A stretch of 64,000 nucleotides of DNA from Pseudomonadota bacterium (GCA_029779535.1 JAKPAG010000049.1:1-64000); one strand, 5' to 3'; positions 1 to 7,965 are shown, counted from the stretch's first letter. Notes: generated from the sequence alone by a model not told the origin. Translations and numbers: made by a program.

Positions 1-1
1 G

Positions 2-730
2 ATCCAGAAGCTGGGCGTCGGGGTCAACACCATTGCGCTGGATGCGGCGCGGACGCACGGCGTGGCGGTGTGCAACATGCCCGGCACCAACAGCCAGGCG
101 GTGGCGGAAATGGCGCTCAGCCTGATCATGGCCGTGCGGCGCCGGACCTGCTTCGTCGACGCCCGCACCCGCGCGGGCGAGGGGTGGAGCGCGGACCCGG
201 CGGAGCTCGACAGCGTGGGCGAAGTGGCCGGGCGCCCGGTCGGGCTGGTCGGCTTCGGCCATTCGGCGCAGCGGCTGGCCCCGGTGCTGGCGGCGCTGGG
301 GGCGCGGGTGGTCTATACCGCGCGCAGCCCGCGCGACGTGCCATACGAGTTCTGGCCGCTGGACCGCTTGTTGGCGGAAAGTGATGTCGTCTCGCTGCAC
401 ATGCCGCTGACCGATGAAACACGCGGGTGCATCGACCCCCTGGCGATGAAGCGCGGCGCGGTGCTGGTCAACACCGCGCGCGGCGAACTGGTCGACGAGG
501 CGCGGCTGGTCGAGGCGCTGGGCAGCGCGCACTTACGCGGCGCGGGGCTCGACGTGTTTGCCGCCGAGCCGGTTCCGGCGGGCAATGCGCTGCTGGCCCT
601 GCCCAATGTCGTGCTCGCCCCGCACATCGCCTGGCTGACCCCGGAAACGCTGGTCCGCAGCCTTGAGGTTGCCCGCGAGAATTGCCGGCGGCTGGCTGCG
701 GGCGAACCCCTGCTGCATCAGGTGGTGTGA
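2..730 (+). CDS. D-isomer-specific 2-hydroxyacid dehydrogenase, 5' truncated by the window
   Basis: The frame is open from base 2, so the true start lies upstream; 242 C-terminal residues are visible. The product should be a cytoplasmic NAD(P)-dependent oxidoreductase that interconverts a 2-hydroxyacid and a 2-oxoacid. The Rossmann turn reads VGLVGFGHSAQRLA, with alanine at the third glycine of the usual GxGxxG. The family catalytic residues are in place: Arg in NTARGELVDE, Glu in DVFAAEPVP and His in PHIAW. The stop codon overlaps the ATG of the next gene (TGATG), so the two are probably translationally coupled. The substrate is unknown; relatives are often labelled phosphoglycerate or glyoxylate/hydroxypyruvate reductases. 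Confidence 0.88.
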   Translation: MQKLGVGVNTIALDAARTHGVAVCNMPGTNSQAVAEMALSLIMAVRRRTCFVDARTRAGEGWSADPAELDSVGEVAGRPVGLVGFGHSAQRLAPVLAALGARVVYTARSPRDVPYEFWPLDRLLAESDVVSLHMPLTDETRGCIDPLAMKRGAVLVNTARGELVDEARLVEALGSAHLRGAGLDVFAAEPVPAGNALLALPNVVLAPHIAWLTPETLVRSLEVARENCRRLAAGEPLLHQVV

Positions 731-1422
731 TGGGGCTGCCGATCGTCCTGATCACCGGGCAGCTGCTGACCGATGCGGTCTGGGCGCCGCTCTGCGCCGC
801 CTGGGCCGACCGCGAGGTGACCATCGCCGACAACCACAGCGAGGAGACGATCGCCGGTTACGCCCGGCGGCTGCTGGACAATGCGCCGCCGCGTTTCGTG
901 CTGGTGGCGCATGCGATGGGCGGGTTCATTGCCTTCGAAGTGCTGCGCCAGGCGCCCGAGCGGGTGGCGAAGCTGGTGCTGATCTCGACCCTGGCTTCAG
1001 CCGATGGCCCGGCGCAGACCGCGCGGCGGCAGGGCTATATCGACCTCGTCGAAAGCGGGCGGTTCGATTCTGTGGTGGAAGAACGCATCCCGATCCTGTT
1101 TCCCGAACATCGCCGCGACGATCCCGAGCTGCTGCGGATCGCTCGGCAGATGGCGGCGCAGACCGGCGCGGACACCTTCCTGCGCCAGCAGCGCGCGCTG
1201 ATGGCGCGGATCGACAGCCGCCCGCGCCTGCACGAAATCGCGGTGCCGACGCTGCTGGTCTGGGGCGACGGCGACGGCATTACCAGCCGCGCCCATCACG
1301 AAGAAATTGCGGCGGCCATTCCCGGCGCGCGGCTGGAAGTGATCGCGGGGGCGGGCCACCTGCCGATGTTGGAACAGCCGGATCAGGTGATCCCGCTGCT
1401 CACCGCGTTCATCGACGGCTGA
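730..1422 (+). CDS. Alpha/beta hydrolase-fold protein lacking the nucleophile serine
   Basis: A 230-residue single-domain alpha/beta hydrolase. I chose the ATG that overlaps the upstream TGA over an in-frame upstream ATG. The fold signature is clear: the strand-turn-helix of the nucleophile elbow reads LVAHAMGGF near residue 58, an acidic residue follows in WGDGDGITS, and the catalytic-type His sits in AGAGHLPMLEQP. In the elbow the expected G-x-S-x-G is A-H-A-M-G, so Ala62 (codon GCG at 913-915) replaces the catalytic Ser. The acid and His are kept. It may be a non-hydrolytic member, for example a lyase, a cofactor-free oxygenase-like protein or a binding protein, or an enzyme inactivated by one TCG-to-GCG change. 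Confidence 0.85.
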   Translation: MGLPIVLITGQLLTDAVWAPLCAAWADREVTIADNHSEETIAGYARRLLDNAPPRFVLVAHAMGGFIAFEVLRQAPERVAKLVLISTLASADGPAQTARRQGYIDLVESGRFDSVVEERIPILFPEHRRDDPELLRIARQMAAQTGADTFLRQQRALMARIDSRPRLHEIAVPTLLVWGDGDGITSRAHHEEIAAAIPGARLEVIAGAGHLPMLEQPDQVIPLLTAFIDG

Positions 1423-1426
1423 GCCG

Positions 1427-2482
1427 CTACTTCAGCTCCGCCCGGGCCAGCGCGGTGCCATCGACCATCGCCTGCAGCTTGGCCTGGGCCAGTTCGCGGC
1501 TGTGGTATTTCATCCCGCAATCGGGGGCGATCCACAGCCGCTCGGGATCGACATAGCGCAGCGCGTCGCGGATCCGGGCGGCGACCACTTCGGGCGTTTC
1601 GACCTCTGGCGTGGAGAGGTCGAGCACGCCGTACATGATCGTCTTGTCGGGCAATTCGGCGAGGATCGCCGGGTCCAGCCCCGGTTGCGCCGCCTCGATC
1701 GAGATCACGTCGATGGCTGACTGGTTGAGTTCGGCGAGGAAGTCATAGGCCTTGGGCTTGGCCGTGCCCGCGCCCTGGTGGACCAGCGCATAGCCAAAGC
1801 AGATATGCAGCGCAGTGGTCCCTTCCACCCCGTCGAGCGCTCGGGCGAGGGCCTCGAGCGAATAGTGCCGCGCCTCGTCGGCGCGGGCCTGGAGGTAGGG
1901 TTCGTCCAGCTGGACTACGTCCACCCCGGCGGCGAACAGGTCGCGCACTTCGGCGTTGACCGCGTCGGCATAGTCCAGCGCCATCGCCCGGGCATCGGGG
2001 TAATAGCCGTTTTCGGCCTGCTGGGTCATGGTGAAGGGGCCGGGCAGGGTCAGCTTGACCGGGCGGCGCGAATGGCGGCGCAGGAAGGCCGCGTCCTGCG
2101 CCTCGATCGGGCCGGTGCGGCGGATCGGCCCGGAGACCAGCGGCACCGGATTGGCATTGCCGGTGCGGTCGATCGCCGTGCCGTGGCGGTCCGGATCGAT
2201 CCCCGACAGCGCGGTCGCCAGCCGGTTGGAATAGCTTTCGCGGCGCATTTCCCCGTCGCCGATAATGTCGATGCCCAGCTCCTCCTGGTCGCGGATCGCC
2301 ATCAGGGTGGCGGCTTCCTGCGCATCGGCCAGCCACGGCGCGGGAATGCGCCACAGCGTTTCGGCGCGCACCCGCGGGGGCAGGCTGGCCTTCAGCCGCT
2401 CGCGGTCGATCAGCCAGTCGGGCTGGGGGTAGCTTCCGACGATAGTTGTCGGCAGGATTGGCAGGCCGGGCAGCTTGGACAA
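1427..2482 (-). CDS. Cobalamin-independent methionine synthase C-terminal-type methyltransferase (core-MetE family)
   Basis: A 351-residue protein matching only the C-terminal catalytic barrel of MetE (full MetE is about 750 residues). It opens with PTTIVGSYPQP, typical of the MetE/UROD superfamily, and carries the zinc-binding set His and Cys in HICFG, Glu/Asp in VQLDEP and a late Cys in PDCGMKY. These stand-alone barrels transfer methyl groups from methyl-folate or other donors to a thiol; many are not true methionine synthases. It is divergent from the acyl-CoA ligase at 2569 and convergent with the hydrolase at 730, with a 4-base gap between the stops. In this catabolic setting it could serve methyl transfer linked to O-demethylation, but that is inference. 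Confidence 0.82.
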   Translation of the reverse strand: MSKLPGLPILPTTIVGSYPQPDWLIDRERLKASLPPRVRAETLWRIPAPWLADAQEAATLMAIRDQEELGIDIIGDGEMRRESYSNRLATALSGIDPDRHGTAIDRTGNANPVPLVSGPIRRTGPIEAQDAAFLRRHSRRPVKLTLPGPFTMTQQAENGYYPDARAMALDYADAVNAEVRDLFAAGVDVVQLDEPYLQARADEARHYSLEALARALDGVEGTTALHICFGYALVHQGAGTAKPKAYDFLAELNQSAIDVISIEAAQPGLDPAILAELPDKTIMYGVLDLSTPEVETPEVVAARIRDALRYVDPERLWIAPDCGMKYHSRELAQAKLQAMVDGTALARAELK

Positions 2483-2514
2483 GGGCGGAAACTCTCGCTT
2501 GTGGTCTGGCCGGA

Positions 2515-2543
2515 TGATTGCTTAGTATTCTATCCAATACAAG
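2515..2543 (+). promoter_or_regulatory. Candidate promoter of the acyl-CoA ligase gene with a TGCTTAGTA element
   Basis: A -35-like TGATTG (2515-2520) and a -10-like TACAAG (2538-2543) are 17 bases apart. The 9-mer TGCTTAGTA (2519-2527) begins at the end of the -35 hexamer and runs into the spacer. The same 9-mer sits in the same place in the promoter at 10387-10415. A GTATT-N6-AATAC inverted repeat lies at 2525-2540 and TCAATTGA at 2545-2552. The hexamers are only moderate matches to consensus. Confidence 0.4.
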
Positions 2544-2568
2544 TTCAATTGACGGGTTGAGGACTGCC

Positions 2569-4131
2569 ATGATCGATCTTGTTGCCATTCAGCTGCTGGC
2601 TGACGTTCCCGCGGTGCAGGCCGCGCGGCAGGGCGCGGCCATCGCGGTCCGCCAGGATGGGCGCGAAACCACCTATGCCGAGCTGTCCGCCACGGCCAAC
2701 CGCATCGCCAATGCGCTGCGCGCGCAAGGCATCGGCGCGGGTGAGCGGGTGGCCGTGCTGACCAAGAACCACGACGGCTGGTATCCGCTGTTCTTCGGCA
2801 CGGCGCTGGCGCGGGCCTGCCTAGCGCCGATCAACAGCCGTTTGGCCGCGGGGGAGATTGCCTTCATCCTGGGTGATGCGGCCCCGCGCGTACTGCTGGT
2901 GGGCGAGGATTTCTTCGACACCGCGCTGGAGGCCGTTGCCGGGCTGGCCAATCCGCCCGAGTTGGTTGCGCTGTATGGCGAGCATCCGGCGTTCCGGCCC
3001 TTTGCCGCGTGGCTGGGCGATGCGTCCGCCAGCGCTCCCGCCGAGCGGCCGCAATTGTCCGACCCGGTGCTGCAGCTTTACACCAGCGGCACCACCGGCC
3101 TGCCCAAGGGGGTGGTGCTCGACAACGCCAATTACCGCAGCTTCCTGGAACACGGTGCCAAGGTCGATGGCTTTGCCTATGACGAGGGCGAGACGGTGAT
3201 GATCGTCATGCCGCTGTTCCATGTCGCCGGCACCAACATCAGCTTTGCCGCGCTGGCGCAGGGCGGGCGGATCGAGCTGATCAAGGATTTCAACGCCGCC
3301 GAGGCGATCCGCCTGATGGGCGAGCAGGGGGTGTGCCACGCCTTCCTCGCCCCGGCGATGATCCAGATGATGCTGCAGGACCCGGCGGCGGAAAACGGCA
3401 ACTATGCCACGCTGCGGACCATCGCCTATGGCGCATCGCCGATTGCCGAGGACGTGCTGCGCCGCGCGCGGGCGCGGTTCGGCTGCGGCTTCGTCCAGTT
3501 CTATGGCATGACCGAAAGCACCGGCGGCGGATCCTATCTGTCGCCAGCGGACCACGATCTGCCGGGCAAGCTGACCTCGTGCGGGCGGCCCTGGCCGGGG
3601 ACCGAGATGGCGATCCTGGGCCCGGACGGCGCGCCGCTGGGCGAGGGCGAGATCGGCGAAATCGCGATCCGCGGCGGCATCGTGATGCGCCGCTACTGGA
3701 ACCGCGACGCGGCAACGGCTGAAACGCTGGCCGGGGGCTGGCTGCACACCGGCGATGTCGGTTACCGCGACGCGGACGGGTTCTATTACGTCCACGACCG
3801 GATCAAGGACATGATCGTGTCCGGCGGCGAAAACGTCTATCCGGCCGAAGTCGAAGGCGCGATCATGGGCTGCCCGGGCGTGGCCGACGTCGCGGTGATC
3901 GGCGTGCCCGACGACAAGTGGGGCGAGGCGGTCAAGGCGCTGGTGGTGCCGGCGGCTGGCGAGCAGCCCGATCCGGCGCGGATCATCCAGTGGGCGCGTC
4001 AGCGCATCGCCCATTACAAGGCGCCCAAGAGCGTGGACTTCATCCCCGCGCTGCCGCGCAATCCTTCGGGCAAGATCCTGCGCCGCGAACTGCGCGCGCC
4101 ATTCTGGGAAGGGCGCAGCCGCGCGGTCTGA
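2569..4131 (+). CDS. AMP-dependent acyl-CoA synthetase (class I adenylate-forming)
   Basis: A 520-residue cytoplasmic ligase that activates a carboxylic acid through an acyl-AMP to the CoA thioester. All core motifs are present: the phosphate loop LYTSGTTGLPKG, the A5 motif YGMTEST, the A7/A8 region HTGDVGYRDADGF...DRIKDMIVSGGENVYPAEVE, and the A10 lysine in PRNPSGKILRREL. I start at the ATG after GACTGCC rather than the in-frame upstream ATG, because the shared promoter element lies between them. A GC-rich hairpin follows the stop. With the second ligase at 16450 and the dehydrogenase at 15137 it suggests CoA-dependent breakdown of an aromatic, terpenoid or fatty acid; the acid cannot be named. 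Confidence 0.9.
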   Translation: MIDLVAIQLLADVPAVQAARQGAAIAVRQDGRETTYAELSATANRIANALRAQGIGAGERVAVLTKNHDGWYPLFFGTALARACLAPINSRLAAGEIAFILGDAAPRVLLVGEDFFDTALEAVAGLANPPELVALYGEHPAFRPFAAWLGDASASAPAERPQLSDPVLQLYTSGTTGLPKGVVLDNANYRSFLEHGAKVDGFAYDEGETVMIVMPLFHVAGTNISFAALAQGGRIELIKDFNAAEAIRLMGEQGVCHAFLAPAMIQMMLQDPAAENGNYATLRTIAYGASPIAEDVLRRARARFGCGFVQFYGMTESTGGGSYLSPADHDLPGKLTSCGRPWPGTEMAILGPDGAPLGEGEIGEIAIRGGIVMRRYWNRDAATAETLAGGWLHTGDVGYRDADGFYYVHDRIKDMIVSGGENVYPAEVEGAIMGCPGVADVAVIGVPDDKWGEAVKALVVPAAGEQPDPARIIQWARQRIAHYKAPKSVDFIPALPRNPSGKILRRELRAPFWEGRSRAV

Positions 4132-4153
4132 CCCGGCGCCCCCCCAAACGACA

Positions 4154-4178
4154 ATGGCCCGGCACAGGGCCGGGCCAT
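4154..4178. terminator. Hairpin between convergent genes
   Basis: ATGGCCCGGC and GCCGGGCCAT form a perfect 10-bp stem around a 5-base loop. It lies between the stops of the acyl-CoA ligase (+) and the VOC gene (-). There is no clear U tract, so a bidirectional terminator is likely but not proven. Confidence 0.6.
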
Positions 4179-4233
4179 CGCGTGGCTTGCGGCGGGCAGA
4201 GCCGGAGGGGATCGCCCCCCCGCCGCCAGGCTC

Positions 4234-4824
4234 TCAGTGCGCGGCGGCGAGCAGCATGCCTTCCGCCTTGGAGCCATCGGCCCGGCGCGGTTCGTGGGCA
4301 ACGTCCTCGGGCTTGAAGCCTTCGGGCGGCAGGTTCCAGCACGCGAATTCCAGACAGATCCCGTCCGGATCGAAGAAATACATCGACCGCACATAGACAT
4401 CGTCGGTGACGGTCGGCGAGATCTGGGTGGGCGAGTTGTCGTGGTTGGAAATCCCGGCCACTTCGATGCCCTTGGCCTTGAGGCGTTCGAAGTATTCCTC
4501 GAACTTGTCGGCCGGCACGGTGAAGGCGATATGGTTCATCGAGCCGTGCGCCGACAGGAAGCTGCCGCGCGAGGGCAGGGCGCTCGGCGCGGCGATTCCC
4601 GGTGCGGCTTCCGGCGCATTGGCGAACCAGAAGAACGCCAGGCTGTTGCCGCCGCCCATGTCGAAGAAGAAGTGCTGGCTGGTGCCGTCTGGCAGGTCCA
4701 GCGTCTTGACCAGCGGCATGCCGAGCACATCGCGGTAGAACTCGACCGTCTTGGCCATGTCCTTGCAAACCAGCGCCAAGTGGTGGACGCCCTGGATCTC
4801 GAATTCCCTGTCCGTCGCAGTCAT
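4234..4824 (-). CDS. VOC superfamily (glyoxalase/extradiol dioxygenase-like) protein
   Basis: A 196-residue vicinal-oxygen-chelate protein with two beta-alpha-beta-beta-beta modules. Module one starts IQGVHHLALVCKDMAKTVEFYRDVLG; module two contains MNHIAFTVP and ends YFFDPDGICLEFACW. Candidate metal ligands are His in VHHLAL, His in MNHIAF and Glu in LEFACW, the usual arrangement for Fe or Mn VOC enzymes. The family covers ring-cleavage dioxygenases, glyoxalases and isomerases, so the reaction is open. It lies 31 bases downstream of the GST gene on the same strand and is probably cotranscribed with it. Confidence 0.85.
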   Translation of the reverse strand: MTATDREFEIQGVHHLALVCKDMAKTVEFYRDVLGMPLVKTLDLPDGTSQHFFFDMGGGNSLAFFWFANAPEAAPGIAAPSALPSRGSFLSAHGSMNHIAFTVPADKFEEYFERLKAKGIEVAGISNHDNSPTQISPTVTDDVYVRSMYFFDPDGICLEFACWNLPPEGFKPEDVAHEPRRADGSKAEGMLLAAAH

Positions 4825-4855
4825 GTTGCGTCTCCTCGTGCCTGTCTGTGCACAA

Positions 4856-5473
4856 TCAGGCTGTGGTAGCGCTGGGCCGGGCCTGCATGGCCGCGAACCA
4901 GCGGTTGATATTGGCGTATTCGGCGCTCAGCGGCTGGCCCACGGCATTGCCGAATTCGACGAAGGCAAACAGCAGCACATCGGCCAGGGTCAGCTTGTCA
5001 CCGGCGAGGAAGTGCCGGTCGCCCAGCTGCGCGTCGAGCCAGGCCAGGCCGTCCTGCGCGACCGCCTTCAGCCCCGGCGCGGCATCGGGCAGGCAGCGCA
5101 TGCGCGGCTCGAACATCGGCAACCCTTCGGCAAAGCGGAAGCCGTTGGCCATCGGTTCGCAGAACTTCAGGTCGACCCGCCGGGTCCACATCCGCGTCTT
5201 GGCGCGTTCTTCCGCCGTGTCGCCGATCAGGCTGGTGCCGGGAAAGCGTTCGTCCAGGTATTCGCAGATCGCGGTGATCTCGGTCAGGAACGAACCGTCG
5301 TCCAGTTCCAGCGCCGGAGTCTGGCCGCTGGGGTTGACCTCGGTCGAATAGGGCGGGCGGCGGTTTTCCCCGCCGCGCAGGTCAATCTCGACCTCGGGCA
5401 GGGTGATCCCCTTTTCGGCCATGAACAGCTTCACGACGCGCGGGTTGGGACCGACGCTGGTGTAGAATTTCAT
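4856..5473 (-). CDS. Glutathione S-transferase family protein
   Basis: A 205-residue canonical GST. The N-terminal thioredoxin-fold domain begins MKFYTSVGPNPRVVKLFM and has the cis-Pro motif GQTPALELDDG and a glutathione-contact segment LTEITAICEYL. The all-alpha C-terminal domain has the N-cap motif HFLAGDKLTLADVLLFAF. I start at the ATG preceded by GAGAGG at the right distance, not at the upstream in-frame ATG, which lies inside the candidate promoter. In sphingomonad degradation clusters GSTs often act in ether cleavage, thiolytic or isomerising steps. Here that role is suggested only by the neighbouring VOC, decarboxylase-like and NTF2-like genes. Confidence 0.9.
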   Translation of the reverse strand: MKFYTSVGPNPRVVKLFMAEKGITLPEVEIDLRGGENRRPPYSTEVNPSGQTPALELDDGSFLTEITAICEYLDERFPGTSLIGDTAEERAKTRMWTRRVDLKFCEPMANGFRFAEGLPMFEPRMRCLPDAAPGLKAVAQDGLAWLDAQLGDRHFLAGDKLTLADVLLFAFVEFGNAVGQPLSAEYANINRWFAAMQARPSATTA

Positions 5474-5492
5474 CGCAATCCTCTCATCCGAT

Positions 5493-5530
5493 ACAATACG
5501 ACTCATGCCGGCCTGCGTCAATTAAATTGA
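5493..5530 (-). promoter_or_regulatory. Candidate GST promoter with a palindrome over the -35 box
   Basis: Read on the minus strand, TTGACG (5516-5521) and TATTGT (5493-5498) are 17 bases apart. The palindrome TCAATTAAATTGA (5518-5530, 6-bp arms around one base) overlaps the -35 box, a typical repressor position. The predicted transcript would have a very short leader that begins at the ribosome binding site. Confidence 0.45.
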
Positions 5531-5533
5531 CGA

Positions 5534-6181
5534 TCAGCTGCCCGCCGGACGCGGCGCGCTGAGGAAGTCGGCGGCGTTGAAGCCGGCCGGGGCGGCCACC
5601 TCGACGATCGGGTCTTCGCGGTCGTCGTATTCCATCCGCAGCGCGCGGGTGATCACGGCGTGCATGTCATAGAGGCAGGTGATGTAGGTGAATTCGAAGA
5701 TCTGTTCGTCGTTCCAGAAGGTCCGCAGCTTGTCGAACACCTGCGTGGGCACGCGGCCGTTGCCCGCGCTCAGGCAATCGGCATAGGCCAGCACGGCGCG
5801 CTCCTGGTCATTGTAGCAATCGGCCACGGTCCAATAGGGCACGGCGGCGATCTTTTCCTCGCTTACCCCCAGGCCGCGCAGCGACTTGCAGTGCTGCGAA
5901 AAGACGAACTGGCTGCCCTTGATCCAGCCGGCGCGGGTCTGGCCCAGTTCGCGCAGGACCGGGTCGATCTTGCGCGCGGGGTGGCGATAGACGGCAAAGC
6001 CATCGACCGCGTGCTTGAAGATGTCGGGCGCCAGCGCGAACACGGTCCACCAGTCGCCGGGCGTGCCGGTGGCGGTGCCCGGTTCGGCCACGGGATCGCG
6101 GTCGCCGAACAGGCGGTTGTAATAGGCCAGCACCGTTTCATCGGTGGCTTCGGCGCGGGGTACTTGGCGCAGGACGGGCAT
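5534..6181 (-). CDS. Carboxymuconolactone decarboxylase / AhpD-like protein
   Basis: A 215-residue all-helical protein of the carboxymuconolactone-decarboxylase (AhpD-like) fold. The core reads LRELGQTRAGWIKGSQFVFSQHCKSLRGLGVSEEKIAAV. In AhpD the active site is CxxC followed by a His; here it is SQHC, so only the second Cys remains and alkylhydroperoxidase activity is unlikely. The start is the ATG behind GAGGAGAG; the longer frame has a weaker start. The usual role in such clusters is a gamma-lactone decarboxylase or an uncharacterised hydrolytic or isomerase step. It sits directly downstream of the NTF2-like gene (10-base gap) and is probably in the same transcript as the MFS gene. Confidence 0.8.
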   Translation of the reverse strand: MPVLRQVPRAEATDETVLAYYNRLFGDRDPVAEPGTATGTPGDWWTVFALAPDIFKHAVDGFAVYRHPARKIDPVLRELGQTRAGWIKGSQFVFSQHCKSLRGLGVSEEKIAAVPYWTVADCYNDQERAVLAYADCLSAGNGRVPTQVFDKLRTFWNDEQIFEFTYITCLYDMHAVITRALRMEYDDREDPIVEVAAPAGFNAADFLSAPRPAGS

Positions 6182-6191
6182 GGCTCTCTCC

Positions 6192-6590
6192 TCAGCTTGT
6201 GGCAAATTTGCGGAACGTCGCAACGTGGGCGGAATCGAAGTATTCGTCGAGCCGCGTGATCAGCCCGCCTTCCACCCGGCAGACGATCGCGCAGGGCAGG
6301 CGCACGGCCACGCCGTCATGGCGGCGTTTGCCGGTCAGCACGTGCTGCTGGACGAAGCCGCCGGGAAAGGCGGTCAGCCGGCGGTCGGCATAGTGGATGT
6401 CGGTGATGCGCTGGACCATGCCGGTCAGGGTCTGCGCGGTCTGGTCAGGGGTGACGACCAGCTCGTCGGTGTTGTGCCAGATCGCGGCATCATCAGCCAG
6501 GCTGGCGCGCATCGCGGCGATGTCGCCCGCCTCGATCGCGTCGAAGAAGCGCTTGGCCAGGGTTTCGATCGATTGGACGCTGTCGGTCAT
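6192..6590 (-). CDS. NTF2-like / SnoaL-type small protein
   Basis: A 132-residue protein with the cone-shaped NTF2 fold pattern: an N-terminal helix LAKRFFDAIEAGDIAAMRASLADDA, the conserved IWHN strand, and a C-terminal sheet ending GLITRLDEYFDSAHV. This family includes ketosteroid isomerase, scytalone dehydratase, SnoaL cyclases and the small subunits of ring-hydroxylating dioxygenases. Which activity applies cannot be told. Its ATG overlaps the TGA of the MFS gene (ATGA), so it is translationally coupled to that carrier. Confidence 0.82.
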   Translation of the reverse strand: MTDSVQSIETLAKRFFDAIEAGDIAAMRASLADDAAIWHNTDELVVTPDQTAQTLTGMVQRITDIHYADRRLTAFPGGFVQQHVLTGKRRHDGVAVRLPCAIVCRVEGGLITRLDEYFDSAHVATFRKFATS

Positions 6591-7882
6591 GCGGCAAGCT
6601 CCCGGTTGAGATGGCGGGTCATGGCGAACTGGGTGGCGGCGGCGGCAAGGGCAAAGGGGATGATCCCCATCAGCCCCCAGCGCAGGCTGTCATCGCCAAG
6701 CTGCGGGCGCAGCGCATCGCTGACCATGCCGACGAACAGCGGCCCCAGCCCCAGCCCGACGATGTTGTACATCAACAGCAGGATTGCCGAGGCCGTCGCG
6801 CGCGAACGCGGCGGGGTGAGGTTCTGGACCAGCGCCAGCCCCGGCGCGATATAGACGGTGCACATGGTCAACGGCAGCAGCATGACGGCAAGCGAGGCCT
6901 GCCAGCCCTGCATCAGCAGCGCCGCGGCCAGCCCCGGCGCGATCAGCAGCGAGGCGATGGCCGGGACGAAGCCATAGGCGCGGGCATCGCGCCGGGCGAT
7001 CCGGCTGACCAGCCAGCCGCTGCCCATGATGCCGATGCCAAAGGTCAGCCCGGCAGCCGGGCCGAACCACTGGCCCATCGCCGCCAGCGGCATCCCTTGC
7101 GTGCGCATCAGGAAAGCCGGCACCCAGTTGAGGATGCCATAGCTGACAAAGGCCGACAGCCCGTTGCCAAGCAGCACCAGCCGCAGCGACGGGCTGGACG
7201 CGAACAGCGCCAGCGTATCGCGCAGCGGCACGTGGTGTTCGCCGTGGCCGCCCCGGTCCATCTGGCCGCGCGGCGGCTCTTTCACCGCCCAGACCAGCAG
7301 CGGGGCGATGACGATGCCGGCCAGCCCCATCACCAGGAACGCGCCGCGCCAGCCGATGTTCGCCGCCGCCCAGGCGCCAAAGGCCGAGCCGACGAACACG
7401 CCGAACGGCCCGTTCAGTTGAAAGATCGCCACGGCAAAGGGGCGGCGGTGCGGCGGGAACAGGTCGGACACCAGCGACAGCGACGGCGCGGTGCCGCCCG
7501 CTTCGCCCGCGCCCACGCCAAAGCGGATCAGGGCCAGCTGCGCGAAACTGGTGACCCGGCCGGTCAGCGCGGTGAAGGCGCTCCACACCAGGCAGGCGAG
7601 CGCGATCAGTTTCACCCGGTTCCAGCGATCCGCCAGGATCGCCACCGGCACGCCCATCCCGGCATAGAACAGCGCGAAGGCCAGGCCCGTCAGCAGGCCG
7701 AACTGGGTATCGGTCAGGTGCAGGTCGGCGCGGATCGGTTCGACCAGCACCGACAGCAGTTGCCGGTCGACGAAGTTGATCGTGCCGACCACGAACAGCA
7801 TGGCCAGGGCCACACCGCGTTGCAGCGTCAGCGCCCCGTCATCGGGGGCAGCGCCGGATAGGGTCGGGGTCGCCTCGCTCAT
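6587..7882 (-). CDS. MFS transporter, Spinster-like
   Basis: A 431-residue inner-membrane carrier with about 12 hydrophobic segments. The first transmembrane helix has the Spinster-type signature GTINFVDRQLLSVL. The loop after helix 2 carries the MFS motif-A region VPVAILADRWNR, and a later segment reads GVGAGEAGGTAPSLSLVSDLFP, also typical of the subfamily. Spinster-like carriers of sphingomonads are frequent next to TonB receptors in degradation clusters and presumably move the organic acid from periplasm to cytoplasm, or export an intermediate. It is the first gene of the MFS/NTF2/decarboxylase run and lies downstream of a TonB receptor on the same strand, separated by a strong hairpin. 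Confidence 0.9.
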   Translation of the reverse strand: MSEATPTLSGAAPDDGALTLQRGVALAMLFVVGTINFVDRQLLSVLVEPIRADLHLTDTQFGLLTGLAFALFYAGMGVPVAILADRWNRVKLIALACLVWSAFTALTGRVTSFAQLALIRFGVGAGEAGGTAPSLSLVSDLFPPHRRPFAVAIFQLNGPFGVFVGSAFGAWAAANIGWRGAFLVMGLAGIVIAPLLVWAVKEPPRGQMDRGGHGEHHVPLRDTLALFASSPSLRLVLLGNGLSAFVSYGILNWVPAFLMRTQGMPLAAMGQWFGPAAGLTFGIGIMGSGWLVSRIARRDARAYGFVPAIASLLIAPGLAAALLMQGWQASLAVMLLPLTMCTVYIAPGLALVQNLTPPRSRATASAILLLMYNIVGLGLGPLFVGMVSDALRPQLGDDSLRWGLMGIIPFALAAAATQFAMTRHLNRELAA

Positions 7883-7920
7883 CGCCGTGCCAGCCTCTGC
7901 CGCCTGCGGGGAAAGGGAGT

Positions 7921-7946
7921 GGGGCGCCGCGTGGCAGCGGCGCCCC
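7921..7946 (-). terminator. Strong hairpin after the TonB receptor gene
   Basis: GGGGCGCCGC and GCGGCGCCCC form a perfect 10-bp GC stem around GTGGCA. It lies 20 bases beyond the stop of the receptor gene at 7966 and before the MFS gene. It probably ends or attenuates receptor transcription; there is no long U tract. Confidence 0.6.
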
Positions 7947-7965
7947 CATCAGTCGCAGGTGCGGA

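Noticed and set aside
5534..6181. AhpD-type peroxidase
   Set aside because: The CxxC active site is SQHC, so the redox pair is missing.
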